Origin: Sphingomonas yabuuchiae | GTDB taxonomy: Bacteria; Pseudomonadota; Alphaproteobacteria; Sphingomonadales; Sphingomonadaceae | DNA: 64,000 nucleotides | Assembly: GCF_014199595.1 (NCBI RefSeq) | Contig: NZ_JACHNX010000002.1 | Coordinates: 434,001 to 498,000 of the forward strand | Direction: 5' to 3' | Part shown: in pieces, positions 47,926 to 56,830 of the stretch | Numbering within the stretch: the stretch's first letter is position 1 | Layout: each line of letters begins with the position of its first letter | Position numbers and translations under genes: made by a program | The notes under the pieces: generated by a model | Told to the model about the DNA's origin: nothing | The model's input: only the letters and a program-made list of their open reading frames with translations | Database searches by the model: none

Positions 47926-50766
47926 ATGCGAGATATTGCATCGCGCTGGCTGTTCGGCGCGTCCGTCGTTGCGATCGCAACGGGTGGCATTCACAACATC
48001 GCCCATGCACAGACCGCCGTGGCGCCGCCGAAGCGCGGTGCCGAGCTTCGCGTGGAGCAGGGCCGCGATCCCAGCCAGCCGACCGGCGCGCTCAATGCCT
48101 CGCAGGTCGCGGAGCAGGGCGTTTCGGATCAGGACATCGTCGTCACCGGCGTGCGCGAGTCGCTGCGCTCGGCGCAGGCGTTGAAGCGCAACGCCAATCA
48201 GATCATCGACTCGGTGCAGGCGCAGGACATCGGCAAACTGCCCGACGCCAACACGACCGAGGCGTTGCAGCGCATCACCGGTGTCCAGATCCAGCGCCGC
48301 TATGGCGAAGGCGCGACCGACTTCGATCACCGCACCTCGCCCGCCATCACGGTGCGCGGCCTGACCCAGGTGCAGAACTTCCTCGACGGCCGTGCCGTCT
48401 ATTCGGCATCGGGCGGCCGCGCCTTCGATCTGGAGGGGATTCCGCCCGAATTGCTCGGCGGCATCGACGTCTACAAGAACGCCCCTGCCAATGTCATCGA
48501 GGGCGGCGTCGGCGCGGCGGTGAATCTGCGCACCCGCCTGCCCTTCGACCAGCCCGGCCAGACGATCAGCGGCACGCTGCGCGGCAACTATTATGACCGC
48601 GTCGACAAGTTCGGCTATTCGGCCTCGGGTCTGTACAGCAACCGCTTCGACACCGGCATCGGCGAGATCGGCGTCCTGTTCAATGCCGTCTATTCGACCG
48701 CGCATTACCGCCAGGACGGCATCCTCGCAAACCCGCAGCAGCCGATACCGGCCGGCAGCATTGCCGGCGCGCCCGCCAATGCCCGGGCACCCATGGGGAT
48801 GCAGGTCTATGACGATCTCGGCGACCGTCGTCGCCTGGGCATCGCCAGCGCGGTGCAATGGCAGGCCGCCGACAATCTGCTGATCACCGGCCAGTATCAG
48901 CTCGCGAAATACTGGTTTAACCGGCGCGGGGCCTACTATTACACGGTCAATGGCGGCAGCCAGTCCAATCCCCTGCCCGGATCGACCTTCACCTTCAACA
49001 ACGAAGGCTATGCGACCTCCGGCTCGCTGCGAGGGCAGAATTTCGAGACCGGGCGTTTCGACCAGGAGTTGTGGAGCCAGAGCCAGAACTTCACCCTGGC
49101 CGCCGATTGGCAGGCGACGGACCGGGCTAAGGTCCATTTCGACGCCCAGTATCTGAAGAGCTATTATAACGCCGACCGCAACGGCCATGTCCTGTCGCTG
49201 TTTACCGCCGCTGGGCAGAACACGCCCACCGGATCGCCGCACCCGTCGACCATCGACTTCGACCTGCGCGGCAGCCGCCCGCAATGGGACGTGCGCGACA
49301 AGGCGCTGCTGAGCAATCCGGCCAATTACAGCACGCCGTTCATCGCCGACGCCTTGCAGCGCAACGACGCGGACACGCTCGCGCTGGCCTATGACATCGA
49401 ATATGATCTGGAGGGCGGCTTCCTCCAGAAATTGCGCGGGGGCGCGCGCTATTCGGACAATTCGATCGATCTGCGCGGCACCTGGAATGGCGTCTGCCTG
49501 TATGCGACCGGGCCCGATCCGTCCTGCTCGGCCAAGGACGGCACGCCCCTGATCCCGCTCAGCCGCAATCCCCAGCTGGCCATGCCGGGGCCGTCCAAGA
49601 ATTTCTTCGACGGACGCAGCGTGACCGGCGGCTTCCTCTATCCCGCCTTCCCCGCTGGCGACGGAGTCTGGGCGCAGACCAAGGCGCTGTACGCGCTGTT
49701 CGGGGCCCAGACGAAGGATGCCTTCACGCCGGGCGATCTGAATTCGCAGACCGAGAAGACCTATACCGCCTGGGGCGCGGTCGATTACGCATTCGAAGGC
49801 GCGGGCCTGCGCTTCGATGGCGGCGTGGGCGTCCGGCTGGTGAAGACCGACCTGACCTCCTTCGGTACGCAGTTCAACTCCAACGGGACCAGCTCGCCGC
49901 TCTCGATCCAGAACAGCTATACCCGCGCGCTGCCCAGCGTGAACCTGCGGGCGCGGATCACCGAAGAGTTCCAGATGCGCTTCGCCTATTCCAAGGGGCT
50001 GGCGCGGCCGAATTTCGACCAGTTGTCGACGAACCTGACGCTGAACAATCCCAATCAGATCAATCCGATCACCGGCCGCCCCAGCGCCAATTCGGGCAAT
50101 CCGCGCCTGCGACCGATTTCGTCCAACAATTTCGACCTGACGGCGGAGTGGTATTTCGCCTCCACCGGATCGCTGACGGGTGGCCTGTTCTACAAGAAGG
50201 TCGACGGTTTTCTGGCCAGCGGCGTGATCGTCCAGAATTTTCAAGGGCGCGCCTATGACGTCAACACCGTGCTCAATTCGGGCAAGGGCACCGTCAAGGG
50301 TGCGGAGATCGGCTATCAGCAGTTCTTCGACTTCCTGCCGGGCCTGCTCAGCGGCTTCGGCATGCAGGCGAATTACACCTATGTCGACTCCAACGTCACC
50401 AACCCGTTCGCCATTGCCGGGTCCGGCAACACCCAGCTGCCGCTGGAGAAGCTGTCCAAGCACAATTACAATCTGATCGGGCTGTACGAAAAGGGGCCGC
50501 TGACCGCACGCCTCGCCTATAACTGGCGGTCGAGCTATCTCGACCAGACGTTCGGCGCCGGCACCAACCAGCCGCAATATGCCAAGCCCTATGCGTCGCT
50601 GGATGCGTCGGTCAGCGTCAATGTGAACAGCCATATCGCGGTCTCCGCCGATGCGGTGAACCTGACCAATCGTATGAACGTCACCTATATCGGCACCATG
50701 GGGCAGCCGCTTCAGTATCAGCTGAACGATCGCCGCTTCGGTCTGTCGCTCCGCGCGACCTATTGA
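47926..50766 (+). CDS. TonB-dependent receptor, Xanthomonas/Caulobacter carbohydrate type
   Basis: 946 residues. Signal peptide (IHNIAHAQ), TonB box DIVVTGVRESLRSAQALKRN, and the plug ANQIIDSVQAQDIGKLPDANTTEALQRITGVQIQR, which is diagnostic for the TonB-Xanth-Caul family linked to sugar uptake. Barrel ends GLSLRATY. ATG 47926 has ggagg 4-5 nt upstream. Followed by an intrinsic terminator and then DUF6445 and tryptophan-halogenase-like genes, the common cassette seen behind such receptors in Caulobacter and sphingomonads. Substrate is not encoded nearby. Confidence 0.93.
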   Translation: MRDIASRWLFGASVVAIATGGIHNIAHAQTAVAPPKRGAELRVEQGRDPSQPTGALNASQVAEQGVSDQDIVVTGVRESLRSAQALKRNANQIIDSVQAQDIGKLPDANTTEALQRITGVQIQRRYGEGATDFDHRTSPAITVRGLTQVQNFLDGRAVYSASGGRAFDLEGIPPELLGGIDVYKNAPANVIEGGVGAAVNLRTRLPFDQPGQTISGTLRGNYYDRVDKFGYSASGLYSNRFDTGIGEIGVLFNAVYSTAHYRQDGILANPQQPIPAGSIAGAPANARAPMGMQVYDDLGDRRRLGIASAVQWQAADNLLITGQYQLAKYWFNRRGAYYYTVNGGSQSNPLPGSTFTFNNEGYATSGSLRGQNFETGRFDQELWSQSQNFTLAADWQATDRAKVHFDAQYLKSYYNADRNGHVLSLFTAAGQNTPTGSPHPSTIDFDLRGSRPQWDVRDKALLSNPANYSTPFIADALQRNDADTLALAYDIEYDLEGGFLQKLRGGARYSDNSIDLRGTWNGVCLYATGPDPSCSAKDGTPLIPLSRNPQLAMPGPSKNFFDGRSVTGGFLYPAFPAGDGVWAQTKALYALFGAQTKDAFTPGDLNSQTEKTYTAWGAVDYAFEGAGLRFDGGVGVRLVKTDLTSFGTQFNSNGTSSPLSIQNSYTRALPSVNLRARITEEFQMRFAYSKGLARPNFDQLSTNLTLNNPNQINPITGRPSANSGNPRLRPISSNNFDLTAEWYFASTGSLTGGLFYKKVDGFLASGVIVQNFQGRAYDVNTVLNSGKGTVKGAEIGYQQFFDFLPGLLSGFGMQANYTYVDSNVTNPFAIAGSGNTQLPLEKLSKHNYNLIGLYEKGPLTARLAYNWRSSYLDQTFGAGTNQPQYAKPYASLDASVSVNVNSHIAVSADAVNLTNRMNVTYIGTMGQPLQYQLNDRRFGLSLRATY

Positions 50767-50775
50767 TCCCCGCCT

Positions 50776-50814
50776 GCCGGCATGGTCTGACAATCGGACC
50801 ATGCCGGCTCTTTT
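50776..50814 (+). terminator. Intrinsic terminator between TBDR and DUF6445 gene
   Basis: Perfect 12-bp stem GCCGGCATGGTC (50776-50787) / GACCATGCCGGC (50797-50808), 9-nt loop, followed by TCTTTT. It should reduce read-through from the abundant receptor message into the DUF6445-halogenase pair. Confidence 0.85.
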
Positions 50815-50834
50815 CGTCAGGGGTAGGAATAGTC

Positions 50835-51551
50835 ATGGCCACGGCGCCCGCGCTGGAATTTGCGACCGATGCCGTCGCGACCGTTCGCCATATCGGCCAT
50901 GAGCGCGAGCCGGTGGTGATCCTGGACGGCGCGACCGGATGGGTCGATCATTTGCGGGACTTCGCCGCGACCAGATCCGCCTTCGCTCCCGCCGTCGCCG
51001 TCGGCAGCGCGTATCCCGGGCTGCTCGGTCCCGCCCCCGTCGCCTATGTCGATGCGATGGTGCGCCGTGTCCTGCCGCTGATCGCGACGCATTTCACCGG
51101 CGTGCCGGTCCGACCCGCCCGCGCGCGTGGCAATTTCTCGCTGGTCACCACCGATCCCGCCGCCTTGAGCGAGGATCAACGCGTGCCGCATGTCGACTCC
51201 GCCGATCGGCTGCAATTCGCCACCGTCCATTTCCTGTCGTCCGACAATGACGATGGCACCGCCTTTTTCCGGCACCGCGCCACCGACTTCGAGACATTGG
51301 ATGCGGAGCGCCTGCCCCGATATCACGCCGCACGCGCGGACGATCCACCACCGCCCGCTGGCTATTGCACCGATGGCGACACCGCCTTCGAGATGATCGA
51401 CGTCATTGCCGCCAGGCCCGACCGGCTGGTCCTCTACCGCGCGAACCTGCTGCACTCGGGACGGATCACCCATCTGCCCGCCCGGGCTGCGGACCCCAGA
51501 ATGGGGCGGCTGACCGGCAACCTGTTCCTCCAATGCAAGGTGGCGGCATGA
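50835..51551 (+). CDS. DUF6445 protein, probable 2OG-Fe(II)-like fold
   Basis: 238 residues. Starts at ATG 50835 with aggaat upstream; the longer open frame overlaps the terminator. HVDSADRLQFATVHFLS and a distal NLLHSGRITHLP give an HxD...H arrangement as in Fe(II)/2-oxoglutarate oxygenases. The family is almost always encoded with a tryptophan-halogenase-like flavoprotein and a TBDR in Caulobacterales and Sphingomonadales; role unknown. Its stop overlaps the next start as ATGA. Confidence 0.82.
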   Translation: MATAPALEFATDAVATVRHIGHEREPVVILDGATGWVDHLRDFAATRSAFAPAVAVGSAYPGLLGPAPVAYVDAMVRRVLPLIATHFTGVPVRPARARGNFSLVTTDPAALSEDQRVPHVDSADRLQFATVHFLSSDNDDGTAFFRHRATDFETLDAERLPRYHAARADDPPPPAGYCTDGDTAFEMIDVIAARPDRLVLYRANLLHSGRITHLPARAADPRMGRLTGNLFLQCKVAA

Positions 51552-53056
51552 GCGACGATGCGCCCATCGGCCGGATCGCGATCATCGGCGGGGGGACGGC
51601 GGGCTGGATGGCCGCCGCCGCGCTTGCCCGCGTGCTGGGACCGGAAGGCCCCGCAATTACCCTGGTCGAGTCCGAGGAGATCGGCACGGTCGGCGTCGGC
51701 GAGGCCACCATCCCGCCGATCCAGGCCTTTAACGCGCTGCTCGGCATCGACGAAGACGATTTCGTCCGTGCGACCCAAGGCACCTTCAAGCTGGGGATCG
51801 AGTTCGTCGACTGGCTGCGCCCCGGCCATCGCTATTTCCACCCCTTTGGCGTCTACGGCATCGACAAGGGTGCCATTCCATTCGAGGCGATGTGGCAGCG
51901 GCTGCGGCTGGCAGGCGAAGCCCTGCCGCTCGAGGCCTATTCGATCTGCGCGGCTGCGGCCCGTAGCGGGCGGTTCATGCGGCCCCAGCCCGGCAACACC
52001 CCCCTCGCGCATATCGGTTATGCCTTTCATTTCGACGCGGCGCTCTATGCCCGCTTCCTGCGCGGCCATGCCGAAGCCGCCGGTGTTCACCGCGAGGAAG
52101 GTCGCGTCATATCCGTCGAACGCGGCCGCCCGCGAGATTTCATCGAAGCCGTCCTGCTGGCCGATGGGCGCCGGATCGCCGCCGATCTCTTCATCGATTG
52201 TTCGGGCTTTCGCGGCCTGCTGATCGAGGATGCGATGGGCGCGGGTTTCGAGGATTGGGGGCATTGGCTGCCCAATGACCGCGCGGTCGCGGTGCCCACC
52301 GCCAATGTCGGGCCGCCGACCCCGTTCACGCGCTCGACCGCACATGGCGCGGGCTGGCAATGGCGTATCCCGCTTCAGCATCGCACGGGGAACGGCCTGG
52401 TCTATGCCAGCCGCCACCTGTCCGACGACGAGGCGGCCGCAACTTTGCTCGCCCATCTCGACGGCGAGCCCCTGTCCGATCCGCGTCCTTTGCGTTTTCG
52501 GACCGGACGGCGCGACCGGTTCTGGATCGGCAACTGCGTCGCACTCGGGCTGGCCGGGGGTTTCCTTGAGCCCTTGGAGTCGACCAGCATCCATCTGATC
52601 CAGGCGGGGATCGCGCGCCTCCTGGAGATGCTGCCCACCCGGGCGTTCGAACCGGCGGACACACGCCGCTACAACCGGCTGATGGCGGCGGAGTTCGATA
52701 GCGTCCGCGACTTCCTGATCCTGCATTTCCATGCGACCGAGCGCCGCGACACCGCCTATTGGCGGGAATCGGCCAGCATGGACATTCCGGAAACGCTGGC
52801 CGAGCGGCTGGCCATCCATGCCCGCACCGGCCGAGTCTATCGCGAGGCGGACGAGCTGTTCACCAAAACCAGCTGGCTGGCGGTGATGGACGGACAGGGA
52901 CTGGTCGCCAACGGCCACGATCCGCTGGCGCAAGGTATGCCGATGGACGAACTCCGCGCGCGTCTGAACCGGATCGCCGCGGTGACACAAGCGGCGGCGG
53001 GGCACATGCCCGCCCATGCGGACTTCCTCGCACGCCATTGTTCCGCCCGGCGCTGA
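51548..53056 (+). CDS. Tryptophan halogenase-family flavoprotein
   Basis: 502 residues. FAD fold GGGTAGW (residues 14-20), GEATIPP loop, the conserved Lys81 in FKLGIEFVDW that carries the haloamine in PrnA/RebH, and WQWRIP near residue 265 (the WxWxIP motif used to exclude monooxygenation). NCVALGLAGGFLEPLESTSIHLIQ is typical. True chlorination has rarely been shown for this TBDR-linked clade. ATG overlaps the DUF6445 stop (ATGA), so the two are co-translated. A flavin reductase is not encoded in the window. Confidence 0.92.
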   Translation: MSDDAPIGRIAIIGGGTAGWMAAAALARVLGPEGPAITLVESEEIGTVGVGEATIPPIQAFNALLGIDEDDFVRATQGTFKLGIEFVDWLRPGHRYFHPFGVYGIDKGAIPFEAMWQRLRLAGEALPLEAYSICAAAARSGRFMRPQPGNTPLAHIGYAFHFDAALYARFLRGHAEAAGVHREEGRVISVERGRPRDFIEAVLLADGRRIAADLFIDCSGFRGLLIEDAMGAGFEDWGHWLPNDRAVAVPTANVGPPTPFTRSTAHGAGWQWRIPLQHRTGNGLVYASRHLSDDEAAATLLAHLDGEPLSDPRPLRFRTGRRDRFWIGNCVALGLAGGFLEPLESTSIHLIQAGIARLLEMLPTRAFEPADTRRYNRLMAAEFDSVRDFLILHFHATERRDTAYWRESASMDIPETLAERLAIHARTGRVYREADELFTKTSWLAVMDGQGLVANGHDPLAQGMPMDELRARLNRIAAVTQAAAGHMPAHADFLARHCSARR

Positions 53057-53099
53057 TCCAGGCGCGAGCCAGGGCAACCTCACGCCTTGCGAACTACGA

Positions 53100-53120
53100 G
53101 GCAGACGAAATTCGTCTGCC
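53100..53120. terminator. Palindromic hairpin after halogenase gene
   Basis: GGCAGACGAA (53100-53109), one spacer base, TTCGTCTGCC (53111-53120): perfect 10-bp arms. As RNA it would form an 8-bp stem and 5-nt loop, 43 bp after the halogenase stop. No T-run follows. It could also be a protein-binding dyad. Confidence 0.55.
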
Positions 53121-53280
53121 CGTCGTCCCCCGCACGCATCTGCCTTACCCTAACCCACGCAGCCACCGTTATCCAAAGGTCGTGATCAACGAGGTCCAAT
53201 CCCAATATGTCTGGCCATCGCGTGATAAGATTCCAAGGCCTTGGTACAAACTCCAGCTGAATATAGGATCCGATATAGTC

Positions 53281-53787
53281 CTATTTTGCTGCGACCACCT
53301 CTATCTCCACAAGGTAAATCGGTGCGGCCAGAGCGGCCACCTGAACCGTCGATCGGGCGACGGTGTTTGGGTTGTCGGCCGTGCCGAAGAATTGCTTGAA
53401 CCCATCATTCATCCCGGCAAAGTCCATCTTGCCCCCCAATTTGGGGTCGCCGGCGACGAAGACGGTCATCTTGATGACGTCCGCCATCGCAAAGCCTCGC
53501 GCGGCCAGGATCGTTTTGATCTTGTTCAAGACGCTCACTGTCTGCGTCTTCGTGTCGCCGAAGTCTTCCACGGCCAATTGCGCAGGCGGCTTGTTGCGGG
53601 CGGCATTGAGTGGAGCGGCCAACTGCCCCGACAGATAGAGCGTCGTCGCACCAGGCTTTACCGTCACGCCCTGCAATATCAGGCCTGGCGGCGTGTTGGG
53701 ATGGCGGATGACGGGTCCATTCTGCCCCTGCACGCCTGTCGCAGCGGCAAAGGCGAATAGGGTAGCAGCGATCAAGCGATACGGCAT
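53281..53787 (-). CDS. Secreted RidA family enamine/imine deaminase
   Basis: 168 residues with a signal peptide (AAATGVQG), so periplasmic, unlike cytoplasmic RidA. RidA core: LYLSGQLAAPLN, FGDTKTQTVSVLNKIKTILAARGF, MTVFVAGDPKL, NTVARSTVQVAAL (Arg of the active site) and VEIEVVAAK. RidA hydrolyses reactive enamine/imine intermediates to keto acids and ammonia. Encoded downstream of a TBDR and, further upstream on the strand, a Tat-exported amine oxidase whose imine products RidA could handle. ATG 53787 with aaggat upstream. Confidence 0.88.
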   Translation of the reverse strand: MPYRLIAATLFAFAAATGVQGQNGPVIRHPNTPPGLILQGVTVKPGATTLYLSGQLAAPLNAARNKPPAQLAVEDFGDTKTQTVSVLNKIKTILAARGFAMADVIKMTVFVAGDPKLGGKMDFAGMNDGFKQFFGTADNPNTVARSTVQVAALAAPIYLVEIEVVAAK

Positions 53788-53848
53788 GGCATATCCTTCC
53801 GGTTCATGACTGGACGGCGGGCATCATGGAGACGCCCGCCGGGAAGTA

Positions 53849-56440
53849 TCAGAAATTGACGTTCAGGCGCGCATAGTAATAGCCGCCATTGATACCATAG
53901 GGACTGAAGGTCAGCGGCGCGTCGAGCACGTTGCCGCCGTTCACCAGGGTCTGGTTCGACGTACCGGGCACCAGCGGGACGGTCGGCGGCCGCTTGTTGA
54001 AGACGTTGTTGGCGCCCAATGCGATGCCGAGGTTGGGCGTGATATCGTAGTTCAACTCGATATCGCCGATGAAGGTCGTACCGATCTCCTGGTTGTAAAA
54101 TGTGCCGCCGTCGGGGCTAAGCTGCGCCGAGCTTTTGCCATAGACGGTCCCGCGCAGCATCATCGAGAATTTGTCGCTGGTGTAGAGGACCGAGCTGATG
54201 ACCTTCACGCGCGGCGATGCCGTCTCGATATTCGACTGGGCGCCGAGATTGAAGAGCGGAATGATCTGCCCCGTGGCGGGGTTGGTCAGGGTTGAGGGTG
54301 CCGCAATCAGGCGCGTAAGCTTGGTTTCATTGTAGTTGCCTGAGATGGTCCAGTTCGCGCGGCCATAATCTCCAAAGTCCGACATATACGTCATTACCAG
54401 ATCGACGCCGCGTGTCCGTGTGTCCGCGCCATTTGTAAAAATGTTGATGCCGGTCTGGTTGACCGTCGGATCGAGCACATTGCCGTTGGCGATGATGGCG
54501 CGCGTCACGACCGGGAAATTGACGGCACCGCCACTGCCGAAGATCGACCCCGTGCCCAGAATGCGGTCGCGGATTCGCACTTGATAGGCGTCGAGCGTGA
54601 TGGTGAAACCGGACGCGGGCCGGATCACCGTGCCAAGAGAATAGTTCGTCGATTTTTCCGGCTTCAGATTTTGAAAGCCGATCAGCTTTGCAGCCGCCGA
54701 ATTGGCGGGCAACTGGACGAACGCGGCGGTCGGCGAGACGTTGGTGGCCGAATAATAGGATTCCGCAAGCGTCGGGGCGCGGAACCCGGTCGAGAAGGTG
54801 CCGCGAAGCGCGAAGGCATCCGAAAAGTCGTAACGCCCCGTGCCCTTGTAGATGAAACGGCTGCCGAAATCCGAATAATGCTCGTAACGTCCGGCAACGT
54901 CCAACTTCAATTCGTCGATCGGGTTGGTGGCGACATCGACATAGAGCGACTTACCCGTCCTTGCATTGACGCCCGCATCGGATGGGCGGAAACCCGGATA
55001 GGACTGTCCGCCCTCCTTGTAGATCGAGCCGGCGTCGCCCGATCCGATCTCATAGACGTTGCGACGATATTCCGCACCGAAGGCCAAGGTGATCGGAGCC
55101 GCCAGGCCCGCCTCGATCTCTCGCCGAAGGTCCGCATTGACCGTGAATTCCGTCGATTTGAAAAGGCCGTTATAAAAGCTCGTCGGCGTGAAGCCGGTAT
55201 CGGCGTATAGTGAGGCATTGGCCGAATCTATGGTGTAGATCAGGGCCTTGTCCTGCCCGAATGTCGTCGACAGATCGTAATGGAATCCACCGGCGTCGCC
55301 GCGCACGCCGCCGGTAAAGGCCATATCATCTTCGCGAATTTTCTGGCGCGGATTGAATCCGTTGGGCGGATTGTCGCCATCCGGATCGAAATAGGTCGTA
55401 ACCCCGGCAACCGTGCGCGCGACCCGCGTCGGGACGCGAACATTTTGATACGCACTGGCGATACGCTTGGAATAGGTGCCGAAACTATAAACTTCGACTT
55501 CACCGAAATTATAGGCGGTGTTGTACTGCAGGTTGGTCAGCGAGGACTGGGCATCGCCGTTGATCCAGTTCACATAGGGAAAACCGGCCATCAGCGGATA
55601 GAGCTGTCGCTGCGTCGCGTTCAGTGACGGACTGGACGTCGCGGTCAGCAGGGTGCCGTTGATGTCGGTAACGCGGCGATCCAGTCCGCCTACCCGTGTG
55701 AAGTCATGGAAACGGTGAAAGCCTGTCACGTTCAGAAAGCCGCTGTCCCCCAGCTTCGTCGCGAGGTGCAGCGTGCCCGCGAGCGTGTCGCCGCCGACGC
55801 TGTAGTTGCGCCCGGCCGTGATATATCCGTCACCGCCCTCCGCATCGTCCTTGAGGATGATATTGATGACGCCCGCGATCGCGTCCGAGCCATATTGCGC
55901 GGCTGCGCCGTCCTCGAGAACCTCGATACGCTTGATCGATGACGGGCTGATCAGATCGAGGTCAGCGGTCGCCGCGCCTTGAAATGGTCCGCCCAGAACG
56001 GCCAGGTTGGAGGTGCCGTGACGCCGCTTTCCATTGATCAACACCAGCGCATGGTTCGGGCTGAGACCGCGCAGGCGCGCAGAGAGGGTGAGATTGGCGG
56101 TATCGCCGCCAAAGGCTTGTGCCGTGAAGGATGGAACGAGCTGCGTCAGCACCTGGTTCAGGTTCGGCTGCCCGACATGGCTGAGCGTTTCCTCTCCCAG
56201 CACCTTGATCGGGGCAGCGCTTTCCACGGCGGTCATTCCCGTGGCGCGCGTCCCGGTTACGATAATCTCGCCACCGTCTTGCGGGGGCGACATGGATCCG
56301 GTCAAGGCAGGCTCCGGCTCCACCGTTGTAGAGACCGGCGTTAAGGAAGGTGCCGCCTGCTGAGCAAAGGCGGGATGGGCCAGACCCACCACATAACAAG
56401 CAGTCAACGCTATATAGGACACACGATCACGTCGAGTCAT
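53849..56440 (-). CDS. TonB-dependent receptor
   Basis: 863 residues. ATG 56440 has aaggggg 8 nt upstream; the longer frame lacks one. Signal peptide (GLAHPAFAQ), TonB box GEIIVTGTRATG, plug LTLSARLRGLSPNHALVLINGKRRHGTSN and IEVLEDGAAAQYGSDAIAGVINIIL, barrel end YYARLNVNF. No STN. Sits 61 bp before the RidA gene on the same strand and 390 bp after the oxidase. Likely imports a peptide or amine compound, inferred from neighbours only. Confidence 0.9.
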   Translation of the reverse strand: MTRRDRVSYIALTACYVVGLAHPAFAQQAAPSLTPVSTTVEPEPALTGSMSPPQDGGEIIVTGTRATGMTAVESAAPIKVLGEETLSHVGQPNLNQVLTQLVPSFTAQAFGGDTANLTLSARLRGLSPNHALVLINGKRRHGTSNLAVLGGPFQGAATADLDLISPSSIKRIEVLEDGAAAQYGSDAIAGVINIILKDDAEGGDGYITAGRNYSVGGDTLAGTLHLATKLGDSGFLNVTGFHRFHDFTRVGGLDRRVTDINGTLLTATSSPSLNATQRQLYPLMAGFPYVNWINGDAQSSLTNLQYNTAYNFGEVEVYSFGTYSKRIASAYQNVRVPTRVARTVAGVTTYFDPDGDNPPNGFNPRQKIREDDMAFTGGVRGDAGGFHYDLSTTFGQDKALIYTIDSANASLYADTGFTPTSFYNGLFKSTEFTVNADLRREIEAGLAAPITLAFGAEYRRNVYEIGSGDAGSIYKEGGQSYPGFRPSDAGVNARTGKSLYVDVATNPIDELKLDVAGRYEHYSDFGSRFIYKGTGRYDFSDAFALRGTFSTGFRAPTLAESYYSATNVSPTAAFVQLPANSAAAKLIGFQNLKPEKSTNYSLGTVIRPASGFTITLDAYQVRIRDRILGTGSIFGSGGAVNFPVVTRAIIANGNVLDPTVNQTGINIFTNGADTRTRGVDLVMTYMSDFGDYGRANWTISGNYNETKLTRLIAAPSTLTNPATGQIIPLFNLGAQSNIETASPRVKVISSVLYTSDKFSMMLRGTVYGKSSAQLSPDGGTFYNQEIGTTFIGDIELNYDITPNLGIALGANNVFNKRPPTVPLVPGTSNQTLVNGGNVLDAPLTFSPYGINGGYYYARLNVNF

Positions 56441-56830
56441 AGCAATCCCCCTTGCTTCCAACGAACAGACAGGATCCTCACCCGATTATTTATCGTTATT
56501 TTCTATGCAGTCCTCCGGATTGACATCATCATTTTCTATAAGCTTATCATTTGCAAACGTTATTTCTCAATTATCATGAATTTGTTCAATTATCTGAAAT
56601 TTATACATTTATTGCAAAAATGACGCAATATCGGCACCGAAGCTGTCTGCCATCATCCATGACACGGTCGAACGATTACTTATACTTTGCCCTGATTGAC
56701 ACAGTGGTAGCCTTTCCGCCCCATAGACATTGATGGCAGTCCCTACGGGTCGCGTCTTGACCACGTCCGTGGAATGATCGCGCATCACGCCGCCGGGCCG
56801 TACTGTCGGAGCCGAAGTTACCGACGCCGA
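56441..56830. other. AT-rich gap upstream of TBDR
   Basis: 390 bp, strongly AT-rich from about 56480 to 56720 in contrast to the rest of the window, with ATAAGCTTAT (56537-56546) as a small palindrome. It probably holds the receptor promoter and part of the 3' end of the oxidase message. No supported gene; open frames here are low-complexity Ile/Phe/Tyr. Confidence 0.5.

Noticed and set aside
56375..56733. Plus-strand frames rich in Ile, Phe and Tyr
   Set aside because: Composition only reflects AT-rich intergenic DNA; no ribosome site or motif.
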